Source: Nitrospira sp.
GTDB lineage: Bacteria; Nitrospirota; Nitrospiria; Nitrospirales; Nitrospiraceae
Direction of reading: 5' to 3'
Assembly (NCBI GenBank): GCA_029194675.1
Contig: JARFXP010000001.1
Coordinates: 434,001-498,000, forward strand
DNA length: 64,000 bases
Shown here one piece after another: positions 44,511 to 52,136 of the stretch; the stretch's first letter is position 1, and each line of letters starts with the position of its first letter. Below the pieces are notes generated by a model, which worked only from the letters and a program-made list of their open reading frames with translations, made no database searches and was not told the origin of the DNA. The position numbers were made by a program, and so were the translations under genes.

Positions 44511-44750
44511 CTAGGCGACACATTGCATCTTGTTGGCAAAGTCCCGCCCTGAGGTGGCGGGAGGCAGCGGTTTGCCGTCTTTCCGATACAAAACGATCGC
44601 TTCTTCGACGATCTGACACAACTCGTCGAACACCGCCTTCTCATCCTTGCCATGACATCCGCCAAGCACCAGACCAGGGGCGCTCCCTACGTAACACTGA
44701 TCTTCTTCAGACCATTCCACGATTTTTGCGTACCTGGCACTCTCTTTCAT
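44511..44750 (-). CDS. hicB: HicB antitoxin
   Basis: A 79-residue HicB domain (YAKIVEWSEEDQCYVGSAPG, then GCHGKDEKAVFDELCQIVEE). It neutralises the HicA mRNA interferase encoded just upstream and likely represses the operon. It overlaps hicA by four bases. It lacks a clear C-terminal DNA-binding domain, as is common in short HicB forms. A truncated copy lies at 49643-49807. Confidence 0.88.
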   Translation of the reverse strand: MKESARYAKIVEWSEEDQCYVGSAPGLVLGGCHGKDEKAVFDELCQIVEEAIVLYRKDGKPLPPATSGRDFANKMQCVA

Positions 44751-44944
44751 TTTTTGGTCTCCTCTATGGCTGACCGGACAGCGCGGAGCTGGTACTGCTT
44801 GGCATCGTCGCCAGCCTTTCCCGATAAGGTAACCGGTTTCGTCACTCGTGGATGAACAAAGTTTCGATGACTTCCTTTACCTCCCCGATCTCTGAATCCT
44901 GCCTTCGCCAGCTCAGCTATCAGCTCCCTAATTTTCGGGGGCAC
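44747..44944 (-). CDS. hicA: HicA mRNA interferase toxin
   Basis: A 65-residue HicA (YcfA) protein. The catalytic-site motif is KGSHRNFVHP, with the active histidine in GSH. It precedes hicB on the same strand with a four-base overlap, the classic hicAB order. Confidence 0.88.
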   Translation of the reverse strand: MPPKIRELIAELAKAGFRDRGGKGSHRNFVHPRVTKPVTLSGKAGDDAKQYQLRAVRSAIEETKK

Positions 44945-45097
44945 CTAGTTTTCCGCTCCGAGATAACTAAGCCATCTCATATGCGATCCATGGTCTCGTC
45001 ACTGTATATCCGGGCTCCCGCCCACTGATTGAGCCAGCTATTCACAGTTGCATAGTGTACTCTGAGATGTGTGTCAATTTCAGCCAGCCGGTATTTG

Positions 45098-45228
45098 TCA
45101 TTTTCCCTGTCCCGCCCGGGACATTAACTCCTTCAGCCCCTTCAAATCCGGAACCAATTCGTCGCTCACGATGAAGCCTGGTGTCCCCGAGATGCCGAGT
45201 TCCCTCGCGAGGGCCCGATTCTTGTCAA
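45098..45228 (-). pseudogene. DsbA-like gene, 3' fragment 2
   Basis: It encodes DKNRALARELGISGTPGFIV, then SDELVPDLKGLKELMSRAGQ and the same GK stop. Relative to the intact gene it lacks four codons (the GALD of VPGALDL). The sequence just after the stop (about 45050-45098) matches that after the intact gene (49820-49873). Confidence 0.85.
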
Positions 45229-45242
45229 ACAGATTTCCAGGG

Positions 45243-45479
45243 TCAGCTCTTGGTATGTGCATCTATCGAGGCTGGGACATTCACGATGCGGCTGATGGAA
45301 GAATCATCCATCAGGCAGTAGGTGTGCAGCATGAGATGAGAGCGGGCGACGACAGGCTCCAGCACCCTGAGGAATCGATGTCGGTCCTCATCCTCCAGGA
45401 AGATGTCCTGCCGTGCAGTGCCCCTGGCGATCACGTGATAGAAGGCCCCAGCAAATTCGATACGGAGTGGCCTGGCCAT
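45243..45479 (-). pseudogene. Y1 (REP-associated, IS200-like) transposase, N-terminal fragment
   Basis: The open frame begins MARPLRIEFAGAFYHVIARG and continues to YCLMDD, the normal start of a RAYT transposase up to the point where the HUH motif (NHxH) should follow. It then runs into unrelated sequence. The catalytic half is missing. The cut lies 15 bases from DsbA fragment 2. Confidence 0.85.
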
Positions 45480-45938
45480 GGGAGCTAAGTTACCTAACGA
45501 TTATGCATAGGGCAAGGTCTGCCCCCTTACGTTGAACCCATTGACTGACGTACCGAACCACAGAAGCTCTTCCCCCGCCACAGATTACACACCGTTCGCG
45601 GCGAGGAAAGCAACCAGCGTCAGGTTGAATTCCCATGCGCACTGGACGGCGAGACCTACAGGTGTTGATGCCTTCCTTGGAACAGAGTCTCGGTAGGAAG
45701 AGGCACGGCCTTTTGCCTCCTCTCTTCGGATCGGGATTGCATTTGTTTGTTCAAATGAGAGAAGCTTTCACACGATCCAATTACGTTATCTAGGCCGATG
45801 GTGAGTGATCGGATGAGGGAGCAGGATGTTGCTTTATATTCTATCGGACGGAGGGGAACCGGCGAGCTGCGCCGCGTTGCCGCAACCAACCGTGTCGTCG
45901 TTGAAGGTGGACAGCTGAAGGCTGACGCGAAGTTTCGC
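45480..45938. other. Unassigned region
   Basis: About 460 bases between the transposase fragment and the lipoprotein gene. I see no gene. A long minus-strand frame here (45656-46162) mostly covers the antisense of the lipoprotein. Confidence 0.35.
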
Positions 45939-46601
45939 ATGGAACGATACATCGCCACCGGTCCTGTCATCATCGGTCTCTGTCTATGCTTCTCTGCATG
46001 CGCAAGCGTGGATACCATCCTGCTCACCAACGACACCTTTCCCCCCAAGGGATCTGCGGAGGAGGTCGCCGTATTGAGACAGACCCCGACGAGGCCGCAT
46101 CGCGACCTCGCGGAGTTACGGATCGACGACACCTGGCTCAGTTTCGGGAGCATGCAACACAAGATCCTGAATCGAGCCGCTACCCTCGGCGCCGATGCCG
46201 TGGTGTTTACACAACCACAAACTCGGACGATACGCAGGGAGACCTATCAACCCATCTATGGCCCGTGGGGCTACAATAGCCCATACTACGGAGGCCCCTG
46301 GGGATATGGCATGTATGGCGGTCTTTACGGAGGCTGGGGTCCTTGGGGTGGGGTTCCATTCGGCAGCATGGCAGTTCCGTATGAGTATCATGAAACCGTG
46401 CGAATCCTCACGGGAACGGCAATCCGATATACCGATGGATCCGGCCCGCAGAGCGGCATCACATCCAACGAACCGGGGTCACAGGCCCTCTCCTCCATTG
46501 AGGAAGAAGAGACAGTGAGGAGCAGCAACCAGCTGGACGTTCGACATGAATCGTTAGGACATCATGTTGGCCGGCAGACGGATGCGATGGGTCGTTCGTA
46601 A
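45939..46601 (+). CDS. Lipoprotein with Gly/Tyr/Pro-rich segment
   Basis: A 220-residue lipoprotein. The ATG at 45939 starts a signal peptide with the lipobox FSAC (Cys21). An N-terminal domain reads LRIDDTWLSFGSMQHKILNR and GADAVVF, similar to small heavy-metal-binding-like (YbjQ) stress lipoproteins. A low-complexity region follows (YYGGPWGYGMYGGLYGGWGP). The function is unknown. It is ten bases from the next lipoprotein gene. Confidence 0.7.
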   Translation: MERYIATGPVIIGLCLCFSACASVDTILLTNDTFPPKGSAEEVAVLRQTPTRPHRDLAELRIDDTWLSFGSMQHKILNRAATLGADAVVFTQPQTRTIRRETYQPIYGPWGYNSPYYGGPWGYGMYGGLYGGWGPWGGVPFGSMAVPYEYHETVRILTGTAIRYTDGSGPQSGITSNEPGSQALSSIEEEETVRSSNQLDVRHESLGHHVGRQTDAMGRS

Positions 46602-46611
46602 GGGAGGATAA

Positions 46612-47097
46612 ATGAACAGACGTGGTCTAAGAGTACTTGCCGGAAGTGTGCTTGCCATCAGTGTCGCTGCTTGTGCCGACACCGGTCAGATACAGGGTGA
46701 GCTTGCCCCTCCCGATGATCCGGTCCTCGACCTCTTGAGCAATGGCATCACGCAATTGAACGTCAACATCAATATGGTGTCGAAGCGCATGAACGATGTT
46801 CAGCAGTCGCCGGCAGGGACCGATCCAGCCTTGCAGGAACTGCGGGCATTGGACCTGTCCGGCTGGCAACTTCAGCAGCAGCAATGGATACTGCAGCGCA
46901 ACCATCTTGTCTTGACGCGCGATACCCTTCAACAGGTCCAGATGAACCGGGAGGAGAAGACTCAGGTCCTCGCTCAGTGGCAACAGCACCGCAGCCGGTA
47001 TGTGAAGGCAATGGAGAACCTTCGTCAACAGCGACACCAGTTGGAGAGCAAACATTTGGAGGCAGAGGCTCGCTTGATCGAGCGCAGGCTTCAGTGA
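46612..47097 (+). CDS. Coiled-coil lipoprotein
   Basis: A 161-residue lipoprotein with a GGGAGGATAA ribosome binding site and lipobox VAAC (Cys21). The long C-terminal helix is rich in Gln (LQQQQWILQRNHLVLTRDTL) and forms a coiled coil. It is probably co-transcribed with the preceding lipoprotein gene. The function is unknown. Confidence 0.7.
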   Translation: MNRRGLRVLAGSVLAISVAACADTGQIQGELAPPDDPVLDLLSNGITQLNVNINMVSKRMNDVQQSPAGTDPALQELRALDLSGWQLQQQQWILQRNHLVLTRDTLQQVQMNREEKTQVLAQWQQHRSRYVKAMENLRQQRHQLESKHLEAEARLIERRLQ

Positions 47098-47179
47098 CAG
47101 CGTCACCTGTCGCGAGGTTCCTCGTCACAATGCATGGTTCCGAACCACTCTCGTCGCTCATCCGGAACCCTCCGGCTTC

Positions 47180-47326
47180 ATGAGGCTGATGGAGCACATC
47201 ATCGTCTTTGCAACGCTGTTTCCCATCCTATTCTTTTTGCTTTCGTGCTTCCGACCCCGCCAAATCTCTGCTCATGGACGATCTGTGGCTGTATTTAACC
47301 AGGAGTTCCCAGGAGAGGTGAGTTAG
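47180..47326 (+). CDS. Possible small lipoprotein, 48 aa
   Basis: An open frame of 48 codons starting at ATG 47180, with a hydrophobic stretch and a lipobox-like LLSC at residue 22 (PILFFLLSC). There is no ribosome binding site, so confidence is low. Confidence 0.25.
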   Translation: MRLMEHIIVFATLFPILFFLLSCFRPRQISAHGRSVAVFNQEFPGEVS

Positions 47327-47468
47327 GGGGAGACCCCGGTACTCTGGGGCGACGGTCTGACGGTGGGAACGAAGGCACGCAGGGCGCGAGCGAAGGCGTG
47401 ATCAGTGTCGGGGGCCGTACTGAGCTCTCAGGCCAACTGCGCCGCAATCGGCACTGTCCAACGACCCG

Positions 47469-47684
47469 TCATTTTCCCTGTCCCGCCCGCGCAATTAACT
47501 CCTTGAGTACATTCAAATCCAACGCCCCAGGCACCAGTTCGTTGCCCACGATGAAGCCGGGCGTGCCAGAGATACCAAGCTCGCGGGCGAGGGCCCGATT
47601 CTTGTCAATGACGGTCTGCCACTTGGGATCGGCCATATCGGTTTCCATGCGTTTGGCATCGAGGCCGACAGTGATATCGTTGAA
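47469..47684 (-). pseudogene. DsbA-like gene, 3' fragment 3
   Basis: The longest fragment. It encodes VGLDAKRMETDMADPKWQTV, then DKNRALARELGISGTPGFIV and the end LKELIARAGQGK with stop. It matches the last 70 or so residues of the intact protein and joins unrelated sequence near 47684. Confidence 0.88.
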
Positions 47685-47724
47685 GCTTAGCGAAGGAATA
47701 TTAATGGAGCCCGCTGGGGAGTTG

Positions 47725-47982
47725 TTAGGCAGTTCTCTGTTGGGCCACGTTCCCAACAACCTGCCACCGTGGCTCAATCGTGTCCGCTGACAAATCAGCA
47801 CCACCATCCCATTCGACAAAGTACCCGCCATTAGCCACCTTGACAAATTCGTTCTGGTCTCTAAGCGCCTCGAACGCCTCATACCGAAGATAAGGGATCA
47901 CATCAAACCGGCCAACGTGACCGTCATCTGCCACAATGGAGAGTACCCAGTTTGGTTTTGCCTGCAGTTCCGTAATTCTCAT
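47725..47982 (-). CDS. DUF2442 protein of a DUF4160/DUF2442 pair
   Basis: An 85-residue DUF2442 protein (VLSIVADDGHVGRFDVIPYL and ADLSADTIEPRWQV). These proteins are usually encoded next to DUF4160, as here, and are suspected antitoxin-type partners. It overlaps the DUF4160 gene by four bases. Confidence 0.8.
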   Translation of the reverse strand: MRITELQAKPNWVLSIVADDGHVGRFDVIPYLRYEAFEALRDQNEFVKVANGGYFVEWDGGADLSADTIEPRWQVVGNVAQQRTA

Positions 47983-48269
47983 TGGTCAAATCCTTTGATC
48001 GGAAAGAGTTTCTTACCATTGACAGCCAAGTCCCAGTCAGCAAGTAAATCTTCTTGATGAATCTCGATCCATGCGACGACCAGCTTGTGCTTATTCGGAG
48101 GCAGATCGCCGACCAAAAGTGTTCCGTCAGGAATCGAATAGACTGCCACCTTCCCTTGGTAATCGGCATGTATGTGTGGCACATGATGTTTCTCAATGTC
48201 TCGAAAGAGAGGTATAAACAACAGATGTGGAAATAGGAAGAGGGCGGTGGCAACCTTTCGGGTGACCAA
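47979..48269 (-). CDS. DUF4160 protein, N-terminus altered next to an IS remnant
   Basis: A 96-residue DUF4160 protein with the family core HHVPHIHADYQGKVAVYSIP and KHKLVVAWIEIHQEDLLADW. The usual short start (a methionine just before the first strand) is missing. The open frame instead runs from a TTG at 48269 into sequence next to the IS256-like remnant, so the native start was probably lost on insertion. It is a suspected toxin of the pair. Confidence 0.7.
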   Translation of the reverse strand: MVTRKVATALFLFPHLLFIPLFRDIEKHHVPHIHADYQGKVAVYSIPDGTLLVGDLPPNKHKLVVAWIEIHQEDLLADWDLAVNGKKLFPIKGFDQ

Positions 48270-48310
48270 ACCCCGCCGGGGGAATCCCGGCCATGAAAGG
48301 AGACACCGCC

Positions 48311-49060
48311 ATGCAGAAGCAGATCACAGCAGTTGAGGCCTGGTCAAGCCGTGAGTGGTGGGACCACCTGGAGATATTTGTGCGTGACCACATTCAGCAG
48401 TTTGTCCAGCGGCTGTTAGTGGAAGAGGTCACGCTGCGGCTGGGCCGAGCGAAGTCGGTGCGCCGTGTTGCGGGATCTGCGGACACGGGGGCTCAGGCCC
48501 GGGCGCTGCACCAGCGCCGATGGTCATCTGGGGATCTGGGCCGCGCTGGCTGAGCAGCAGCCCACTGCCGCCGAACAGCGGTGCTGGAACCATCGGATCG
48601 TCAATGTGCTGGATGCCATCCCCACAACACATCAGACAGACGCACGCACCTGGGTGAAGACCATGCCGTATGCCGAGCCCCAGGTCGAGTGCGAACGGCT
48701 CTGGACCAGTTCAGTCATCGTTAGCGGATGTTGGCGCCGAAGGCCGTCGACCGGTTACACCACGATTGGGAGCGGCTCGTCACCTTTTATCAGTTCCCGA
48801 AGGAGCACTGGCGCCATCTGCGCACCACCAATGGGGTGGAGTCGCCGTTCGCGGCGGTCCGACTCCGGACCACGGCGGGCAAGCGGTTCAAACGTGTGGA
48901 GTCCGCCACGGCCCTGATCTGGAAACTGCTGCAGGTCGCCGAGCAGACCTTTCGACGCCTGAACGCACCAGAGTTATTGCCCCTGGTCTATGCCGGGGCC
49001 CCATTTCTCGACGGAAAGAAGCAGATACCCGAGGTCATCCAACAGGAGGTTGCCGCCTGA
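48311..49060 (+). pseudogene. IS256-family transposase remnant
   Basis: An ATG at 48311 with AAGGAG upstream begins an IS256-type protein (MQKQITAVEAWSSREWWDHL). It jumps by a large internal deletion near 48450 into the core DGHLGIWAALAEQQPTAAEQ followed by RCWNHRIVNVLD. It changes frame again near 48725 and ends FYQFPKEHWRHLRTTNGVES with a stop at 49060. At least one deletion and two frame changes make it inactive. Clear terminal inverted repeats were not found. Confidence 0.85.
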
Positions 49061-49233
49061 TTCCATTAACACACCTATTGACAGGACCTCGCCGTCCGGA
49101 GCACCATGGTTCATACTTACTAAGCGGGGGTGAAAGATGTCGTCAGTCAGCTTGAGGTCGAGGAAGGTACAGAATAGGGATGCACTTTAATTAAATTCTA
49201 ATGCGGTTCGAGTGAATCGCAAGGAGTTATCCG

Positions 49234-49599
49234 ATGAAATTTAAATATCTATGTCCTTGTTTGCTGTTGATGGGTGTCTGCTTAGTCGCGCCGTTCACGG
49301 CTTCAAGCGAAGCCCAGTTCCAGGAGCAGGGATTGACATCCGTTCCTCGTTTTTCATCACCTGCGCCGAGTGGAGAAGACAGACTACAAGACACTATCAA
49401 CCGGAAGACGCAGGATCAGAGCACGCCTCTCGGTCGTTATCCAGATCAGTCGCTGGACAGTGCCAATGGCTATACAGGAAGCCCCAGCGTATTGCCAAGC
49501 ATTGGAGATGGAGGAGATCCGCAGGTGAAGGATCTGAGCAACATGGATACCGGCATTTCAGGACCCAGCACTCCCGATGGTTCTTCTCTCGGAAGATAA
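49234..49599 (+). CDS. Exported hypothetical protein
   Basis: A 121-residue protein with an AAGGAG ribosome binding site and a signal peptide (about 1-26, VAPFTASSEA). The mature part is low-complexity and rich in Ser, Asp, Gly and Pro, without a known domain. Confidence 0.55.
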   Translation: MKFKYLCPCLLLMGVCLVAPFTASSEAQFQEQGLTSVPRFSSPAPSGEDRLQDTINRKTQDQSTPLGRYPDQSLDSANGYTGSPSVLPSIGDGGDPQVKDLSNMDTGISGPSTPDGSSLGR

Positions 49600-49642
49600 A
49601 CGTGAGGGAGGCCTGTTGGCTGAAGCGTTGGAGAGATCACAC

Positions 49643-49807
49643 CTAGAGAGCGATTGCTTCTTCGACGATCTGACATAACTCGTCGAACACCGTCTTCTTG
49701 TCCTTGCCATGGCATCCACCAGGCACCAAGCCAGGGGCGCTCCCTACGTAACATTGATCTACTTCGGACCATGCAACGATTTTTGCGTATCCGGCGCTCG
49801 CTTTCAT
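49643..49807 (-). pseudogene. Truncated hicB copy
   Basis: It encodes MKASAGYAKIVAWSEVDQCY and GGCHGKDKKTVFDELC, then stops early after EEAIAL. It matches the intact hicB at 44511-44750 and lies between the secreted gene and the intact DsbA-like gene. No hicA accompanies it. Confidence 0.85.
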
Positions 49808-49872
49808 TTTCTGCACTCACCGTCGCATAGTGCACTCTGAGCTGTGTGTCGATTTCAGCCGGCCGGTATTTG

Positions 49873-50631
49873 TCATTTTCCCTGTCCGGCCCTGGCAATT
49901 AACTCCTTCAGTCCATTCAAATCCAACGCCCCAGGAACCAGTTCTTTTCCCACGATGAAGCCTGGTGTCCCAGTGATGCCGAGTTCGCGGGCCAGTGCTC
50001 GATTCTTGTCAATGACGGTCTGCCACTTCGGATTGGCCATGTCAGCTTCCAGGCGTTTCGCGTCGAGGCCGACGGCGACGGCGATCTTCAAGATTGATTC
50101 CTTACTCATATCGGCGCGGGAGGCGAGCAGCGCCTCATGGAAGGCTTGGTGCTTGCCTTGAGATTGAGACGCGAGCGCTGCCTTGGCCGCAAGCTCCGAC
50201 GGTTCGCCCAGAATGGGAAAGTCCTTGTAGACCACTCGCACCCGGGAATCAACTTTCTGGAGTTCCGTGACCGCCGAAGCCGCCTTCTTGCAGAACCCGC
50301 AGCGGTAGTCATAGAACTCCACCAAGGTGATCTCGCCATTCGGATTGCCGCTGACCGGTGATGCCGGATCGTGCAGCAGTTCATTTTGCTTCGTCGCAAG
50401 GGCAGCTTTGTGATGCTCCTTCAGTTCCGCTTCACGTTTGGCCAGCAATCCCTGCAGTGATTGTTCGATCACTTCCGGATGGGCACGGATGTAGCGCTCG
50501 ATCACTGTATCGGTAAGATCTTGAGAGGGGGCCGCCGCGCTCTTGGTCTCGTTGGCCGTGGTTGAGCAACCAGACAGAAAGACAACGAGCGTAGCGAGGA
50601 CAACTGGCGCCGGCGTGTTTTCTATCTTCAT
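49873..50631 (-). CDS. DsbA-like thioredoxin-fold lipoprotein
   Basis: A 252-residue lipoprotein (lipobox LSGC, Cys22) with an N-terminal helical extension and a DsbA-type domain. The active site is CGFC (Cys111-Cys114) and the cis-proline is in GTPGF. It is expected to be a periplasmic thiol oxidoreductase or isomerase. It starts four bases inside the TPM gene and ends the operon. Its 3' part is repeated as three broken copies at 44.3, 45.1 and 47.5 kb. Confidence 0.9.
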   Translation of the reverse strand: MKIENTPAPVVLATLVVFLSGCSTTANETKSAAAPSQDLTDTVIERYIRAHPEVIEQSLQGLLAKREAELKEHHKAALATKQNELLHDPASPVSGNPNGEITLVEFYDYRCGFCKKAASAVTELQKVDSRVRVVYKDFPILGEPSELAAKAALASQSQGKHQAFHEALLASRADMSKESILKIAVAVGLDAKRLEADMANPKWQTVIDKNRALARELGITGTPGFIVGKELVPGALDLNGLKELIARAGQGK

Positions 50632-51380
50632 CGATACCCCTCCCCGCTTGTTCCGCCGCCGAAGCCGCCCCAGTTGCCGCCGAACCCGCCTTGGCCGGTT
50701 CCCCAGTATTCACCTTTCTGGATGCGTCGATAGGGGTGTCGCAGATCGGGACGGCTGATCCACCAAAAAAACAACACGACGGCGATGGTCGTGCCAAGTG
50801 TAATCCAAATTCCGAGTCCCTTGATTCGAGGCCGTGAGGGGGTATCAAGCCTCACCTCTTGCGCCGGTGTCGCCAAGGCGACCGCCGTTCGATACAACCC
50901 TTCCCCGAAATGCCCTCGTTCGATCGCAGGCTGAAGATAGTCGCGACTGACCTCGCTCCTGACGGTCGGTGTGATGACCGGAAACATTTTGCGCCCCAAA
51001 GCCATCGCCGCCTGCCGTTCCTGCACTGCTACGAGGACCATCAACCCATGTTCCTGTTGCGTCGAACCGATTTGCCATTTTTCATACAACGCGTCTGCAT
51101 AGTGCTTGGCCGACGGATATGGCTTGATGCTGGGTACCGTCACAATCACCATCTCTACGCCACTTTTCTTCTCCAGGTCGATGCAGACGGAACGGATACG
51201 GTCCTTCCACTGCTGCTCCACCACTTGTGCATGATCGCTGACATACCCAATCGGACTGGGAAGCGGTATACGTTCTTTGGGCCTCTCATAGAGCGCTGCT
51301 TGTGTGTCGGCAGTCCACAGTATGAGTATCAGGCTGAAGAAGGCAATTCCGATGGTGGGCCTCTCTCCTCGAGTCATCAT
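50628..51380 (-). CDS. TPM-domain membrane protein
   Basis: A 250-residue protein with a signal peptide and a TPM domain at about 40-160 (GYVSDHAQVVEQQWKDRIRS, VIVTVPSI). One membrane helix lies near 190-212 and the tail is Gly-rich (GGFGGNWGGFGGGTSG). TPM proteins are linked to photosystem II repair in plants and to envelope functions in bacteria. It overlaps both neighbours by four bases. Confidence 0.85.
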   Translation of the reverse strand: MMTRGERPTIGIAFFSLILILWTADTQAALYERPKERIPLPSPIGYVSDHAQVVEQQWKDRIRSVCIDLEKKSGVEMVIVTVPSIKPYPSAKHYADALYEKWQIGSTQQEHGLMVLVAVQERQAAMALGRKMFPVITPTVRSEVSRDYLQPAIERGHFGEGLYRTAVALATPAQEVRLDTPSRPRIKGLGIWITLGTTIAVVLFFWWISRPDLRHPYRRIQKGEYWGTGQGGFGGNWGGFGGGTSGEGYR

Positions 51381-52132
51381 CGGGTGATCCGCAGTTCGGC
51401 GGCAGTCACGAGCTTCGTCAGGCTTTCAAGATATCGGTCCATGAGTCTTGGGATCTCCTTCTGCCCCGGAGAGATGCGCCCACGTTTGAGCAAAAGCGCA
51501 TCGCGAGGCCCGGCAAGGTCGATCTCCAGATGAGATTCGAGATCGTTCAGAAGTTGGTCCCCATGAGCCAGCACGGGGCGATCCAACAATCGTTGCAGAC
51601 CGCGAAGCGCCGGCAGAAGCGCGGTGATGGAGAGCGACAAGAGGATGGTCATGGCCTCTTCTGTACTTCGTCCTTCCACGAGTCGCTGGCGAAGCCGGAG
51701 CAGATTCCCTCGCAACGTTTGTAGAACTTCTGCAGCCAAGTACCGGGCATCGATCTTGAGGCCGACGAAGGGATCTTGCCCCCACAGCAGCCGGTGACAT
51801 TCGAGGATGTCTTGGTATTCCAGAGGAAAGGCGAACGAAGCGGATTGGAGATCGGCCGTCGTCAGGAACAGGGGTACCACCACCTGCTCCTTACTCCAGC
51901 GGTTGTGAATGCTGTCGTACTGTTTCAGTGCCGCAAGGTCATAGGAAGACATCACCAACAGCAGATTGAGATTGGAGCGGCCCGGCAAAAATTCTCCCCG
52001 CACAGCACTGCCATACAGAATGACTCCCTCCAGCTCATTTCCATAGACTTTTGTGATATCCTTCACGTACGACTTTAATATTTTTTGTGTCTCCTCAGGT
52101 AATCCATCTATCGTCCAGTCTACCGACTGCAT
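51377..52132 (-). CDS. Nucleotidyltransferase-like protein with altered metal site
   Basis: A 251-residue protein with a MNT-type N-terminal motif VILYGSAVRGEFLPGRSNLN. In active nucleotidyltransferases the final part is D-x-D; here it reads NLN, so both metal-binding aspartates appear replaced by asparagine. The rest is a helical HEPN-like region. It is likely a non-catalytic binding protein or has a different activity. It sits in an operon with the FAD and TPM genes. Confidence 0.7.
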   Translation of the reverse strand: MQSVDWTIDGLPEETQKILKSYVKDITKVYGNELEGVILYGSAVRGEFLPGRSNLNLLLVMSSYDLAALKQYDSIHNRWSKEQVVVPLFLTTADLQSASFAFPLEYQDILECHRLLWGQDPFVGLKIDARYLAAEVLQTLRGNLLRLRQRLVEGRSTEEAMTILLSLSITALLPALRGLQRLLDRPVLAHGDQLLNDLESHLEIDLAGPRDALLLKRGRISPGQKEIPRLMDRYLESLTKLVTAAELRITR

Positions 52133-52136
52133 GGGG

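Noticed and set aside
45656-46162. A 168-codon minus-strand open frame
   Set aside because: It is mostly antisense to a lipoprotein gene with a clear signal peptide. It has no motif.
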